Source: Streptomyces europaeiscabiei
GTDB taxonomy: Bacteria > Actinomycetota > Actinomycetes > Streptomycetales > Streptomycetaceae
Direction: 5' to 3'
Assembly: GCF_036346855.1 (NCBI RefSeq)
Contig: NZ_CP107841.1
Coordinates: 3,786,001 to 3,850,000 of the forward strand
DNA length: 64,000 nucleotides
This document shows positions 53,017-62,188 of this stretch, in pieces. Every line of letters starts with the position of its first letter. The first letter of the stretch is position 1. Below the pieces are notes generated by a model. The model saw only the letters and a program-made list of their open reading frames with translations. It was not told the DNA's origin and ran no database searches. The translations under genes were made by a program, and so were the position numbers.

Positions 53017-54633
53017 ATGGACCAGGCACCGGAGCTGACGACCGCGGCAGATCCCGCGGCTCAGGCGTATCGGGCCAACGAGGCCGCGCACCGCGCGCTG
53101 GGCGAGGAGCTGCGGGCCAAGCTGGCCGCGGCGCGCCTCGGCGGCGGCGAGAAGGCGCGCGCCCGGCACACCGCACGCGGCAAGCTGCTGCCGCGCGACA
53201 GGGTGGACACCCTCCTCGACCCCGGCTCGCCCTTCCTGGAGCTGGCGCCCCTGGCCGCCGACGGCCTGTACGACGGCCAGGCCCCGGCCGCGGGCGTCAT
53301 CGCCGGGATCGGCCGGGTCAGCGGCCGTGAGTGCGTCGTCGTCGCCAACGACGCCACCGTCAAGGGCGGCACGTACTACCCGATGACGGTGAAGAAGCAT
53401 CTGCGGGCCCAGGAGGTGGCCCTGGAGAACCGCCTCCCCTGTCTCTACCTCGTCGACTCCGGCGGCGCCTTCCTGCCCATGCAGGACGAGGTCTTCCCCG
53501 ACCGCGAGCACTTCGGCCGGATCTTCTACAACCAGGCCCGGATGTCCGGCGCGGGGATCCCCCAGATCGCCGCGGTCCTCGGGTCGTGCACGGCGGGCGG
53601 CGCTTACGTCCCCGCGATGAGCGACGAAGCCGTCATCGTCCGGGGGCAGGGGACGATCTTCCTCGGCGGCCCCCCGCTGGTGAAGGCCGCCACCGGCGAG
53701 GTCGTCACCGCCGAGGAGCTGGGCGGCGGCGAGGTCCACTCCCGGATCTCCGGCGTCACCGACCACCTCGCCGAGAGCGACGCCCACGCCCTGCGCATCG
53801 TGCGGACCATCGTCTCCACCCTCCCCTCCCGGGGCCCGCTCCCCTGGTCGGTCGAGCCGGCCGTCGAGCCCAAGGTGGACCCGTACACGCTGTACGGCGC
53901 CGTGCCCGTCGACTCCCGCACTCCGTACGACGTACGCGAGGTCATCGCGCGCGTGGTCGACGGTTCGCGGTTCGCCGAGTTCAAGGCGGAGTTCGGGCAG
54001 ACCCTCGTCACCGGCTTCGCCCGCATCCACGGACACCCGGTCGGGATCGTCGCCAACAACGGCATCCTCTTCTCCGAGTCGGCCCAGAAGGGCGCCCACT
54101 TCATCGAGCTGTGCGACCAGCGCGGCATCCCGCTGGTCTTCCTGCAGAACATCTCCGGCTTCATGGTCGGCCGGGACTACGAGGCCGGCGGCATCGCCAA
54201 GCACGGCGCCAAGATGGTGACGGCCGTGGCCTGCACCCGCGTCCCCAAGCTGACCGTCGTGATCGGCGGCTCGTACGGCGCGGGCAACTACTCGATGTGC
54301 GGCCGGGCGTACTCCCCCCGCTTCCTGTGGATGTGGCCCAACGCCAAGATCTCGGTGATGGGCGGCGAACAGGCCGCGTCCGTCCTCGCGACCGTGAAGC
54401 GGGACCAGTTGGAGGCGCGCGGCGAGGACTGGCCCGCGGCGGACGAGGAGTCCTTCAAGGACCCGATCCGCGCCCAGTACGAGCGCCAGGGCAGCGCCTA
54501 CTACGCCACGGCCCGCCTCTGGGACGACGGCGTGATCGACCCGCTGGAGACCCGCCAGGTCCTGGGCCTCGCCCTGACCGCCTGCGCCAACGCGCCCCTG
54601 GGTGAACCCCAGTTCGGCGTCTTCCGGATGTGA
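53017..54633 (+). CDS. accD1: acyl-CoA carboxylase carboxyltransferase subunit (methylcrotonyl-CoA carboxylase beta type)
   Basis: 538 residues. Two crotonase-like carboxyltransferase halves: N-terminal ([31 protein letters not shown], then [26 protein letters not shown]) and C-terminal ([43 protein letters not shown]). The GGTYYP and GRIFYNQ blocks are typical of the methylcrotonyl/geranyl-CoA carboxylase beta subunit. It begins a four-gene operon for leucine/isovalerate breakdown and works with the biotin-carrying subunit encoded next. ATG at 53017. Symbol used by analogy with S. coelicolor. Confidence 0.92.
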   Translation: MDQAPELTTAADPAAQAYRANEAAHRALGEELRAKLAAARLGGGEKARARHTARGKLLPRDRVDTLLDPGSPFLELAPLAADGLYDGQAPAAGVIAGIGRVSGRECVVVANDATVKGGTYYPMTVKKHLRAQEVALENRLPCLYLVDSGGAFLPMQDEVFPDREHFGRIFYNQARMSGAGIPQIAAVLGSCTAGGAYVPAMSDEAVIVRGQGTIFLGGPPLVKAATGEVVTAEELGGGEVHSRISGVTDHLAESDAHALRIVRTIVSTLPSRGPLPWSVEPAVEPKVDPYTLYGAVPVDSRTPYDVREVIARVVDGSRFAEFKAEFGQTLVTGFARIHGHPVGIVANNGILFSESAQKGAHFIELCDQRGIPLVFLQNISGFMVGRDYEAGGIAKHGAKMVTAVACTRVPKLTVVIGGSYGAGNYSMCGRAYSPRFLWMWPNAKISVMGGEQAASVLATVKRDQLEARGEDWPAADEESFKDPIRAQYERQGSAYYATARLWDDGVIDPLETRQVLGLALTACANAPLGEPQFGVFRM

Positions 54634-54643
54634 GGGGGAACCG

Positions 54644-56725
54644 ATGAATCCGACGAAGCCGATGGAACCGAAGAAGCCGATGGAACCGAAGCAGCCGACC
54701 ATGTTCGACACGGTCCTGGTGGCCAACCGGGGCGAGATCGCCGTCCGCGTCATCCGCACCCTCCGCGCACTCGGCGTCCGCTCCGTCGCCGTCTTCTCCG
54801 ACGCGGACGCCGACGCCCGGCACGTCCGGGAGGCCGACACGGCGGTACGGATCGGTCCGCCGCCGGCGACGATGAGCTATCTGTCGGTGGAGCGGCTGCT
54901 GGAGGCGGCGGCCCGGACGGGCGCGCAGGCGGTGCACCCGGGGTACGGCTTCCTCGCCGAGAACGCCGGGTTCGCGCGGGCGTGCGCCGACGCGGGTCTC
55001 GTCTTCATCGGTCCGCCCGCCGACGCCATCTCCCTCATGGGCGACAAGATCCGCGCCAAGGAGACGGTCCGGGCGGCCGGGGTGCCGGTGGTGCCCGGTT
55101 CCAGCGGCAGCGGTCTGACCGACTCCCAACTCGCCGACGCCGCCCACGAGATCGGCATGCCGGTGCTGCTGAAGCCCAGCGCGGGCGGCGGCGGCAAGGG
55201 CATGCGGCTGGTCCGGGACGCGGAGCTGCTGGCCGACGAGATCGCCGCCGCCCGCCGCGAGGCCCGCTCGTCCTTCGGCGACGACACCCTCCTCGTGGAG
55301 CGGTGGATCGACCGCCCCCGGCACATCGAGATCCAGGTCCTGGCCGACGGTCACGGCGGCGTGGTCCACCTCGGTGAGCGCGAGTGCTCCCTCCAGCGCC
55401 GCCACCAGAAGGTCATCGAGGAGGCGCCCAGCGTCCTGCTCGACGAGGCCACCCGGGCCGCGATGGGCGAGGCGGCCGTCCAGGCGGCCCGCTCCTGCGG
55501 TTACTCCGGCGCGGGCACGGTCGAGTTCATCGTCCCCGGCGGCGACCCCTCCTCGTACTACTTCATGGAGATGAACACCCGCCTCCAGGTCGAGCACCCG
55601 GTGACCGAGCTGGTCACGGGCGTCGACCTGGTGGAGTGGCAGCTCCGGGTCGCGGCGGGCGAGCGGCTGTCCTTCGGGCAGGAGGACGTACGGCTGACGG
55701 GGCACGCGGTCGAGGCGCGGATCTGCGCCGAGGACCCCTCGCGCGGCTTCCTCCCCTCCGGCGGCACGATCCTGCGCCTGCGCGAGCCGGACGGCGACGG
55801 TGTCCGTACGGACTCCGGCCTCACCGAGGGCACTGAGGTCGGCTCGCTGTACGACCCGATGCTCTCCAAGGTCATCGCCTACGGCCCCGACCGGCCCACC
55901 GCCCTGCGCAGACTCCGCGCGGCCCTCGCGGAGACGGTCACCCTGGGCGTCCAGACGAACGCCGGGTTCCTGCGCCGGCTGCTGGCCCATCCGGCGGTGG
56001 TGGCGGGCGAGTTGGACACGGGGCTGGTGGAGCGGGAGGTGGACGGGCTGGTCCCGGACGAGGTGCCGGTGGAGGTCTACGCGGCGGCGGCGGCACTGCG
56101 CCAGGCCGCGCTCACTCCGACCGCCGGCGACGGCGCCGGCTGGACCGATCCGTTCGACACCGCGGTCGGCTGGAGGCTGGGCGGCGAACGGGCCTGGACG
56201 GCACACCACCTGCGGCTGCCGGGCCACGAGCCGGTCACCGTGCACGTGCGCCGCACACCGGACGGCGGGACCGAGGTGCTGCCGGACGGGGCCGAAACCC
56301 CCCTGCGGGGGTCCGGGGGTGCGCCCCCGCGTCCCGGGGCGGAGGGCAGGTTCACCTTCCACCTCGACGGCCTCACCCACACCTTCCACCACGCCTCCGA
56401 CTGGCTGGGCCGGGACGGCGACGCCTGGCAGGTGCGCGACCACGACCCCGTCGCCGCCGCGCTCACCGGCGCCGCCCACGCGGGCGCAGACTCGCTGACG
56501 GCGCCGATGCCCGGGACGGTCACCGTGGTGAAGGTTGCCGTCGGGGACGAGGTGGCCGCCGGGCAGAGCCTGCTGGTGGTGGAGGCGATGAAGATGGAGC
56601 ACGTCGTCTCCGCGCCGCACGCCGGGACGGTCACCGAGCTGGACGTCACGCCCGGGACGACCGTCGCCATGGACCAGGTGCTGGCGGTCGTCGCACCGCA
56701 CGAGCTGGAGGAGGCGGCCGTATGA
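54644..56725 (+). CDS. accA1: acyl-CoA carboxylase biotin carboxylase/BCCP subunit (methylcrotonyl-CoA carboxylase alpha type)
   Basis: 693 residues. The first 20 residues are a Pro/Lys repeat (PMEPKKPMEPKQ); the ATG at 54644 with GAGGGGGAA is chosen, but MFDTVLVANRG at 54701 is the usual family start. Biotin carboxylase domain: ANRGEIAVRVIRT, the ATP-grasp glycine loop KPSAGGGGKGMRLV, and FMEMNTRLQVEHPVTE. The biotin carrier domain near the end has VVEAMKMEHVV with the biotinylated Lys. A low-complexity insert (GSGGAPPRPGAEG, about 56295-56345) separates them. Coupled to the HMG-CoA lyase by an ATGA overlap. Confidence 0.93.
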   Translation: MNPTKPMEPKKPMEPKQPTMFDTVLVANRGEIAVRVIRTLRALGVRSVAVFSDADADARHVREADTAVRIGPPPATMSYLSVERLLEAAARTGAQAVHPGYGFLAENAGFARACADAGLVFIGPPADAISLMGDKIRAKETVRAAGVPVVPGSSGSGLTDSQLADAAHEIGMPVLLKPSAGGGGKGMRLVRDAELLADEIAAARREARSSFGDDTLLVERWIDRPRHIEIQVLADGHGGVVHLGERECSLQRRHQKVIEEAPSVLLDEATRAAMGEAAVQAARSCGYSGAGTVEFIVPGGDPSSYYFMEMNTRLQVEHPVTELVTGVDLVEWQLRVAAGERLSFGQEDVRLTGHAVEARICAEDPSRGFLPSGGTILRLREPDGDGVRTDSGLTEGTEVGSLYDPMLSKVIAYGPDRPTALRRLRAALAETVTLGVQTNAGFLRRLLAHPAVVAGELDTGLVEREVDGLVPDEVPVEVYAAAAALRQAALTPTAGDGAGWTDPFDTAVGWRLGGERAWTAHHLRLPGHEPVTVHVRRTPDGGTEVLPDGAETPLRGSGGAPPRPGAEGRFTFHLDGLTHTFHHASDWLGRDGDAWQVRDHDPVAAALTGAAHAGADSLTAPMPGTVTVVKVAVGDEVAAGQSLLVVEAMKMEHVVSAPHAGTVTELDVTPGTTVAMDQVLAVVAPHELEEAAV

Positions 56726-57699
56726 CCGTCCAGGAACAGGGCCTCCCCATGACCGTGCCGACCGAAGGCCTCCCGGCCCGCGTCCGTATCCACGAGGTCG
56801 GCGCCCGGGACGGCCTGCAGAACGAGAAGGCGACCGTCCCGACGGCAGTGAAGGCGGAGTTCGTCCACCGGCTGGCCGACGCGGGCCTCACCACCATCGA
56901 GGCCACCAGCTTCGTGCACCCCAAGTGGGTGCCCCAACTGGCGGACGCGGAGGCCTTGTTCCCCCTCGTCACCGACCTCCCGGTGGATCTCCCCGTCCTC
57001 GTCCCCAACGAGCGCGGCCTCGACCGCGCCCTCGCCCTCGGTGCCCGCCGGGTCGCCGTCTTCGCCAGCGCCACGGAGTCCTTCGCCAAGGCCAACCTCA
57101 ACCGCACGGTCGACGAGGCACTGGCCATGTTCGACCCGGTGGTGACCCGGGCGAAGGCCGAGGGCGACGTGCATGTACGGGGCTACCTCTCGATGTGCTT
57201 CGGTGACCCCTGGGAGGGTGCCGTCCCGATCCCCCAGGTCGTCCGGGTCTGCCGCGCGCTCCTGGACCTGGGCTGCGACGAACTGAGCCTCGGCGACACG
57301 ATCGGTGTGGCCACCCCGGGCCATGTCCAGGCACTGCTCACCGCGCTGAACGAGGCGGACGTCCCCACGTCCGCGCTCGGCGTGCACTTCCACGACACCT
57401 ACGGCCAGGCCCTCGCCAACACCCTGGCGGCGCTCCAGTACGGCGTCACCACGGTCGACGCCTCGGCCGGCGGCCTCGGCGGCTGCCCGTACGCGAAGTC
57501 CGCCACCGGGAACCTCGCCACCGAGGACCTCGTGTGGATGCTGCGGGGCCTCGGCATCGACACGGGCGTCGACCTCGGCCGCCTCGTCGCCACGAGCGCG
57601 TGGATGGCCGGACACCTGGGCCGACCCAGCCCGTCCCGCACCGTACGAGCCCTGTCCCACAAGGACGACGAGGGCCACGAGGACCACAAGGAGCAATGA
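56722..57699 (+). CDS. hmgL: hydroxymethylglutaryl-CoA lyase
   Basis: 325 residues. It splits HMG-CoA to acetoacetate and acetyl-CoA, the last step of leucine breakdown. HEVGARDGLQNEK (about 23-35) holds the catalytic Arg/Asp; the signature loop SAGGLGGCPYAKSATGN (about 250-266) has the catalytic Cys; metal-ligand His lie in GVHFHDTYGQA. Start ATG overlaps the previous stop by 4 bases (ATGA) and its own stop overlaps the next ATG likewise. The 12 residues before LPARVRI are an N-terminal extension and may be dispensable. Confidence 0.93.
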   Translation: MTVQEQGLPMTVPTEGLPARVRIHEVGARDGLQNEKATVPTAVKAEFVHRLADAGLTTIEATSFVHPKWVPQLADAEALFPLVTDLPVDLPVLVPNERGLDRALALGARRVAVFASATESFAKANLNRTVDEALAMFDPVVTRAKAEGDVHVRGYLSMCFGDPWEGAVPIPQVVRVCRALLDLGCDELSLGDTIGVATPGHVQALLTALNEADVPTSALGVHFHDTYGQALANTLAALQYGVTTVDASAGGLGGCPYAKSATGNLATEDLVWMLRGLGIDTGVDLGRLVATSAWMAGHLGRPSPSRTVRALSHKDDEGHEDHKEQ

Positions 57700-58865
57700 C
57701 GTCCATGAACCACCGCCTCTCCCCCGAGCTGGAAGAACTCCGCCGTACGGTCGAGGAGTTCGCGCACGAGGTCGTCGCGCCCAAGATCGGCGACTTCTAC
57801 GAGCGGCACGAGTTCCCGTACGAGATCGTCCGCGAGATGGGCCGCATGGGGCTGTTCGGGCTGCCGTTCCCCGAGGAGTACGGCGGCATGGGCGGCGACT
57901 ATCTGGCGCTGGGCATCGCGCTGGAGGAGCTGGCCCGGGTGGACTCGTCCGTGGCCATCACCCTCGAAGCCGGGGTCTCCCTGGGCGCGATGCCGATCCA
58001 TCTCTTCGGTACCCGGGCGCAGAAGGAGGAGTGGCTGCCGCGCCTGTGCTCCGGCGAGGTGCTGGGCGCGTTCGGCCTCACCGAGCCCGACGGCGGCTCG
58101 GACGCGGGCGCCACCCGTACGACGGCCCGCCTGGACGAGTCGACAGACGAATGGGTCATCAACGGCAGCAAGTGCTTCATCACCAACTCGGGGACGGACA
58201 TCACGGCCCTGGTCACGGTCACGGCGGTCACCGGCCGCACCCCGGACGGCAAGCCCCTCATCTCCTCGATCATCGTCCCGTCCGGCACCCCGGGCTTCAC
58301 GGTGGCCGCCCCCTACTCCAAGGTCGGCTGGAACGCCTCGGACACCCGGGAGCTGTCGTTCGCGGACGTCCGGGTCCCGGCGGAGAACCTCCTCGGCGAA
58401 CTCGGCCGTGGCTACGCCCAGTTCCTGCGCATCCTCGACGAGGGCCGCATCGCCATCTCGGCGCTCGCCACAGGGCTCGCCCAGGGCTGTGTGGACGAGT
58501 CGGTGAAGTACGCGAAGGAACGGCACGCCTTCGGCCGCCCGATCGGTGCCAACCAGGCCATCCAGTTCAAGATCGCCGACATGGAGATGAAGGCCCACAC
58601 GGCCCGGCTCGCCTGGCGCGACGCGGCCTCCCGGCTGGTGGGCGGCGATCCCTTCAAGAAGGAAGCGGCCCTGGCGAAGCTCTACTCGTCCACCATCGCC
58701 GTCGACAACGCCCGCGACGCCACCCAGATCCACGGCGGCTACGGCTTCATGAACGAGTACCCCGTCGCCCGCATGTGGCGCGACTCCAAGATCCTGGAGA
58801 TCGGCGAGGGCACCAGCGAGGTGCAACGCATGCTGATCGCCAGGGAGTTGGGGCTGACCGGATAG
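57696..58865 (+). CDS. acdH: acyl-CoA dehydrogenase of the leucine/isovalerate operon
   Basis: 389 residues. GLTEPDGGSDAGATRTTA and the C-terminal ILEIGEGTSEVQRMLIARE are family blocks. The catalytic Glu is at the MCAD/SCAD position (EGTSE), not the isovaleryl-CoA dehydrogenase position, so a short/branched-chain (isobutyryl- or methylbutyryl-type) enzyme is as likely as a true isovaleryl-CoA dehydrogenase. The ATG at 57696 overlaps the previous stop but has its ribosome site only two bases away; the ATG at 57705 is the alternative. S. coelicolor acdH (SCO2779 by memory) sits at the same place. Confidence 0.9.
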   Translation: MTSMNHRLSPELEELRRTVEEFAHEVVAPKIGDFYERHEFPYEIVREMGRMGLFGLPFPEEYGGMGGDYLALGIALEELARVDSSVAITLEAGVSLGAMPIHLFGTRAQKEEWLPRLCSGEVLGAFGLTEPDGGSDAGATRTTARLDESTDEWVINGSKCFITNSGTDITALVTVTAVTGRTPDGKPLISSIIVPSGTPGFTVAAPYSKVGWNASDTRELSFADVRVPAENLLGELGRGYAQFLRILDEGRIAISALATGLAQGCVDESVKYAKERHAFGRPIGANQAIQFKIADMEMKAHTARLAWRDAASRLVGGDPFKKEAALAKLYSSTIAVDNARDATQIHGGYGFMNEYPVARMWRDSKILEIGEGTSEVQRMLIARELGLTG

Positions 58866-59075
58866 CACTGCGGCCGGAAAGGGTTCGCCGTGTTGGTCCT
58901 CCCGCATGGCCGGACGGCATCGGCCGGGTTCTCTGGTGCCGCAGGCGCAGGGCTTCACCGGGGCGGCGGGCGGGGCGGTCGGATACGGCGGCGACGTCCT
59001 TTCCGACCGCTGGATCACGATGGCCGAGGCTGTGCGGGCATGCAGGCCGACCGATCAGAAAGGGCAGGAACTGCA

Positions 59076-59243
59076 GTGGACCGTACGCCGGAGCGGTACC
59101 AGCTCGGTGCGCTACCGCCGGGCGATGATGCTGCCGGCGTTTCCATGGACGGGAGGGCCGTCCCCCGTCTGCCCAAGCCTGACGACGAGTGCCCCTTTCT
59201 CAACCCGGAGGGCAGGGACGAAGCGCTGATGTCCTCTGGGTAG
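59076..59243 (+). CDS. possible small ORF, unknown
   Basis: 55 residues from a GTG with AGGA six bases upstream, ending in GRDEALMSSG. Codon bias is weaker than in real genes here and an overlapping frame looks equally open, so this is only a candidate. It falls in 379 bases otherwise without a gene between acdH and the GntR gene. Confidence 0.3.
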   Translation: MDRTPERYQLGALPPGDDAAGVSMDGRAVPRLPKPDDECPFLNPEGRDEALMSSG

Positions 59244-59244
59244 G

Positions 59245-59628
59245 TCAGGGACCATGGAGAGTCGCGAGAACGTGACGGATCGCCGCGAGCACTTCTTCGT
59301 CCGTGGCGTCGAGCTGTCTGGCGGCTGCCGCGTAAGTGCGTGCATGTTCAGCCAGTTTCGCTTTGGTGTCGGTTGGGCCTGGGGGGGCGACAACCCGGGT
59401 GCCAGATCCGCGGCGGCTCTTCACCAGACCGGCAGTTTCCAGTTCGCGGTATGCCCGGACCACCGTGTTGTTGGCTACGCCGAGGTCAGAGGCGAGCTGT
59501 CGCACGGGCGGCAGTCTGTCGCCCTGCTGTAGCTGGCCAACAGAGATCAAGTCGGCTAGCTGTACGCGGAGTTGCTCGTAGGGCGGCACCGGGGAAGCGT
59601 GGCTCACGCTGACGTTCTGCACTGTCAC
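59245..59628 (-). CDS. GntR-family regulator, YtrA subfamily
   Basis: 127 residues, the short form without a large effector domain. Winged helix: PYEQLRVQLADLISVGQLQQGDRLPPVRQLASDLGVANNTVVRAYRELETAGLVKSRRGSGTRVV (about 12-77), then a helical 50-residue dimerisation tail. The GTG start overlaps the upstream membrane-protein stop by 4 bases (GTGA). YtrA-type regulators usually repress an operon of membrane transport genes that includes their own; here the partner is a single membrane protein. Confidence 0.9.
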   Translation of the reverse strand: MTVQNVSVSHASPVPPYEQLRVQLADLISVGQLQQGDRLPPVRQLASDLGVANNTVVRAYRELETAGLVKSRRGSGTRVVAPPGPTDTKAKLAEHARTYAAAARQLDATDEEVLAAIRHVLATLHGP

Positions 59629-60392
59629 GGCCGAGCCTTGATGTAGATCTGCGGCAGCAGAAGGACGCTCAGGCAGTGGCCGGCAGTCACTGCGGAGGTG
59701 AGGGCTGCGAGGCCCAGCCCCCACAGGGCCACGTTCTGCATCAGGCTCGCGCAGGACGTGTTCAGCACGGCCTCGGCCATCGTCGAGGAGACGGCGAAGA
59801 GAGGGGCGGTCACCAGCACTCCCCATGCGCCGACCGCCGCCCGGACCGAGATGCGGCGTTGGTCAACGCTTCCGGACCGGACTGTGACTCGGTGCAGGAG
59901 CAGTGCGCAAGCGACGGTACCGGCGGCAAGACCGCTCAGGGCCGGCCAGGCGTAGTAAGGGCCGGGCCAGGGTGAGAGCAGTTGGGTGCCTGCCGGACAG
60001 GTGACGGACAGGGCGCGGCCCGAGCGGCCGTCGGCGTCCGCCGAGGCCGTAACTGCGGCGATGGTCACAAGCATCAGCAAGAGACCCGCCTGGACGGCCA
60101 ATACTGCACTGAGGGACCGGGGCAGATACTCCCGGATCCGGCGTGGCGCCACCTGGGCCACTCGAATCCAGCCGGAACCTGGGCGCGCGGTCAGATCCGC
60201 CGCAAACACGCCGGCCATGACACACAGAGCGAACACGGGAAACCCGTACAGCAGATCCACGTCAGGCTCAGGGTCGAACGAGACCAGCGCGTTGACCGCC
60301 AGGCCGGTCGCCGCGCCGACCCACCGCACGGGCGTATCGAGCCGCGCCCGCCACGCGGCTTCCGTTCCTGCGGCAGCCGGCATGCTGATCAC
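59625..60392 (-). CDS. membrane protein co-transcribed with YtrA-type regulator
   Basis: 255 residues from a GTG with GGAAGGG upstream. About six hydrophobic segments (AATGLAVNALVSF, YGFPVFALCVMAGVFAADL, LSAVLAVQAGLLLMLVTIAAV, ALSGLAAGTVACALLL, VGAWGVLVTAPLFAV, ALWGLGLAALTSAVTAGHCLSVLLLP). No ATP-binding or catalytic motif. Family not recognised. First gene of a two-gene operon with the regulator; a palindrome lies over its promoter. Third-position GC is lower than in neighbouring genes, which suggests acquisition. Confidence 0.8.
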   Translation of the reverse strand: MISMPAAAGTEAAWRARLDTPVRWVGAATGLAVNALVSFDPEPDVDLLYGFPVFALCVMAGVFAADLTARPGSGWIRVAQVAPRRIREYLPRSLSAVLAVQAGLLLMLVTIAAVTASADADGRSGRALSVTCPAGTQLLSPWPGPYYAWPALSGLAAGTVACALLLHRVTVRSGSVDQRRISVRAAVGAWGVLVTAPLFAVSSTMAEAVLNTSCASLMQNVALWGLGLAALTSAVTAGHCLSVLLLPQIYIKARP

Positions 60393-60429
60393 TTTGCCCT
60401 TCCGCCCAGTGTATTAACCATGTGACACA

Positions 60430-60468
60430 ATTATCGACCGAGCCCGAAGCGTGTCAAGGAGTTGACAC
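60430..60468 (-). promoter_or_regulatory. promoter with overlapping palindromic operator
   Basis: On the minus strand TTGACA (60457-60452), 16 bases, then GATAAT (60435-60430): a near-ideal vegetative promoter. The palindrome GTGTCAA-GGAG-TTGACAC (60451-60468) covers the -35 box. A half-site match (tgacac) lies at 60423-60428. This fits repression by the YtrA-type protein of its own operon. Confidence 0.7.
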
Positions 60469-61064
60469 ACTCGATTCGCGGCGAGAACGACCCGGGCCGC
60501 CGACCCGAGTTCGGATGGACCAGCAGACAGGCGTCAGCTTCGCCGCTCCCTGACCGCCCGCCTGGCCACCAGAGCGATAGCCGCCCGCACGTCAAGGACT
60601 CGCTCACCCCGGGCAGGCGCTCGTGGTCACCGCAGTACCGATGGGCACGCAAGCGACCCCCCGGGCGCCGTCGACCCCAAACCGGAGCCCGCCCAGGCGG
60701 GGTGCAACGCACGCCGCTCGCCGACGAGTCGGCCCGGCCGGCTCGATCCCGGCAGCGCAGCCCCGCCGGACGACCGCCCCCAGACAGGATGCGTTCGAAT
60801 GAAGGCCGGAATCAGCCATGCCGAGCCGACGCCGACACCCTTCCGCCCGACTCGCCGCACACAAGTCGGACGACCGTTTGCCCCATGTAAAGAACAGCCG
60901 AGTCGGGTTCAAGCATCCTTCACATTGGCGACACAAGCCACGGGTTTAAGGGCCAGCAGCACCCTGCGAACCCCACCAACCTTCGATTCACAGGTAATTC
61001 AAAGATTAGGACAGAGTCGGACCCGGGCATTCCATTCCCTGGAACCACCCCCTGGACAAGCAGT
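60469..61064. other. intergenic region, no gene recognised
   Basis: About 600 bases between the GntR operon promoter and the iron box. Open frames on both strands have poor codon bias and no motif (one Pro/Arg-rich plus-strand frame at 60462-60890 looks random). It may be decayed acquired DNA. Confidence 0.45.
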
Positions 61065-61083
61065 GAGGTTAGGCTAACCTACC
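61065..61083 (+). promoter_or_regulatory. iron box (DmdR1/DtxR-type) before desE
   Basis: TGAGGTTAGGCTAACCTAC (61065-61083), an almost symmetric 19-mer, matches the streptomycete iron box TTAGGTTAGGCTCACCTAA at most positions. It lies 52 bases before the desE start; the iron-loaded regulator would repress the gene. Confidence 0.85.
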
Positions 61084-61135
61084 TTCGAACTCACCCTCGG
61101 GCGGCACTCCGCCCCGTTCGAAAGTAGCCATACAC

Positions 61136-62188
61136 ATGTCCAACGCCAGAGCCGCTCACCTCACCCGCCGTGGCATCCTCGCCGCCGGTGGCGCACTCGG
61201 TCTCGGTGCCGTCCTCGCCGCCTGCGGAGACGAGGACGCGACGAGCAGCAGCACTGGCTCCGACAAGGAGACGGCTGCCGCCAAGTCCGGTCCCTGGTCG
61301 TTCAAGGACGACCGCGGCGTGACCGCCAAGACCGACAAGGCCCCGGCGAACATCGTCGCCTTCGTGGGTGTCGCCGCCGCGCTGTACGACTACGGCATCG
61401 ACGTCAAGGGCGTCTTCGGTCCGACCAGGACGACGGACGGCAAGGCCGACGTCCAGGCCGGTGACCTCGACATCAGCAAGGTCACCATCCTCGGCAACGT
61501 CTGGGACGAGTTCAACGTCGAGAAGTACGCCGCACTCGCCCCCGACGTCCTCATCACCACGCTGTTCGACGACGCCGGCACCCTCTGGTACGTGCCCGAG
61601 ACCTCCAAGGACAAGATCGCCAAGCTCGCCCCGAGCGTCGGCATCTCCGTGTACGACCGTCAGATGACCGAGCCGCTGCAGCGCATGCTGGAGCTGGCCA
61701 AGTCCCTCGGCGCGGACACGGAGTCGGAGAAGATCACCGCGGCCAAGAAGCGGTTCGAGGACGCGGCCGCCCGGCTGCGCGCGGCCGCCAAGGCCAAGCC
61801 CGACATCAAGGTGCTCGCGGGTTCCGCCAGCCAGGACATCTTCTACGTCTCCGGCTCGAACCTCTCCATCGACCTGGAGTACTACAAGGCCCTCGGCGTG
61901 AACTTCGTCGAGCCGAGCGCCGCCGCGCTGGAGGCCAGTGGGGGCTGGTTCGAGAACCTCAGCTGGGAGAACGTCGACAAGTACGACGCGGACGTCATCA
62001 TCATGGACAACCGCACGTCGGCGATCCAGCCGGACGCGATCGAAGAGGCGACGTGGAAGAAGCTGCCGGCTGTGAAGGCGGGGCAGGTCATCGGGCGTAA
62101 CCCCGAGCCGATTCTGTCCTACGACAAGTGCGCGCCGCTTCTCGAGGAGCTGGCCGAGGCGATCGAGAACGCGAAGAAGGTCAGCTGA
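61136..62188 (+). CDS. desE: siderophore-binding lipoprotein (desferrioxamine uptake)
   Basis: 350 residues. Tat/lipoprotein signal (TRRGILAAGGALGLGAVLAAC, lipid Cys near residue 30). The mature part is an FecCD-system binding protein (class III): NIVAFVGVAAALYDYGIDVKGVFG and LILTTLF-like APDVLITTLFDD blocks, and PILSYDKCAPLLEELAEAIE at the end. In S. coelicolor the ortholog binds ferrioxamine B/E for uptake. Controlled by the iron box upstream. A 343-base gap precedes desF. Confidence 0.9.
   Translation: MSNARAAHLTRRGILAAGGALGLGAVLAACGDEDATSSSTGSDKETAAAKSGPWSFKDDRGVTAKTDKAPANIVAFVGVAAALYDYGIDVKGVFGPTRTTDGKADVQAGDLDISKVTILGNVWDEFNVEKYAALAPDVLITTLFDDAGTLWYVPETSKDKIAKLAPSVGISVYDRQMTEPLQRMLELAKSLGADTESEKITAAKKRFEDAAARLRAAAKAKPDIKVLAGSASQDIFYVSGSNLSIDLEYYKALGVNFVEPSAAALEASGGWFENLSWENVDKYDADVIIMDNRTSAIQPDAIEEATWKKLPAVKAGQVIGRNPEPILSYDKCAPLLEELAEAIENAKKVS

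Noticed and set aside
60462..60890. 142-residue Pro/Arg-rich plus-strand frame
   Set aside because: No ribosome site, no domain and shadow-like composition.
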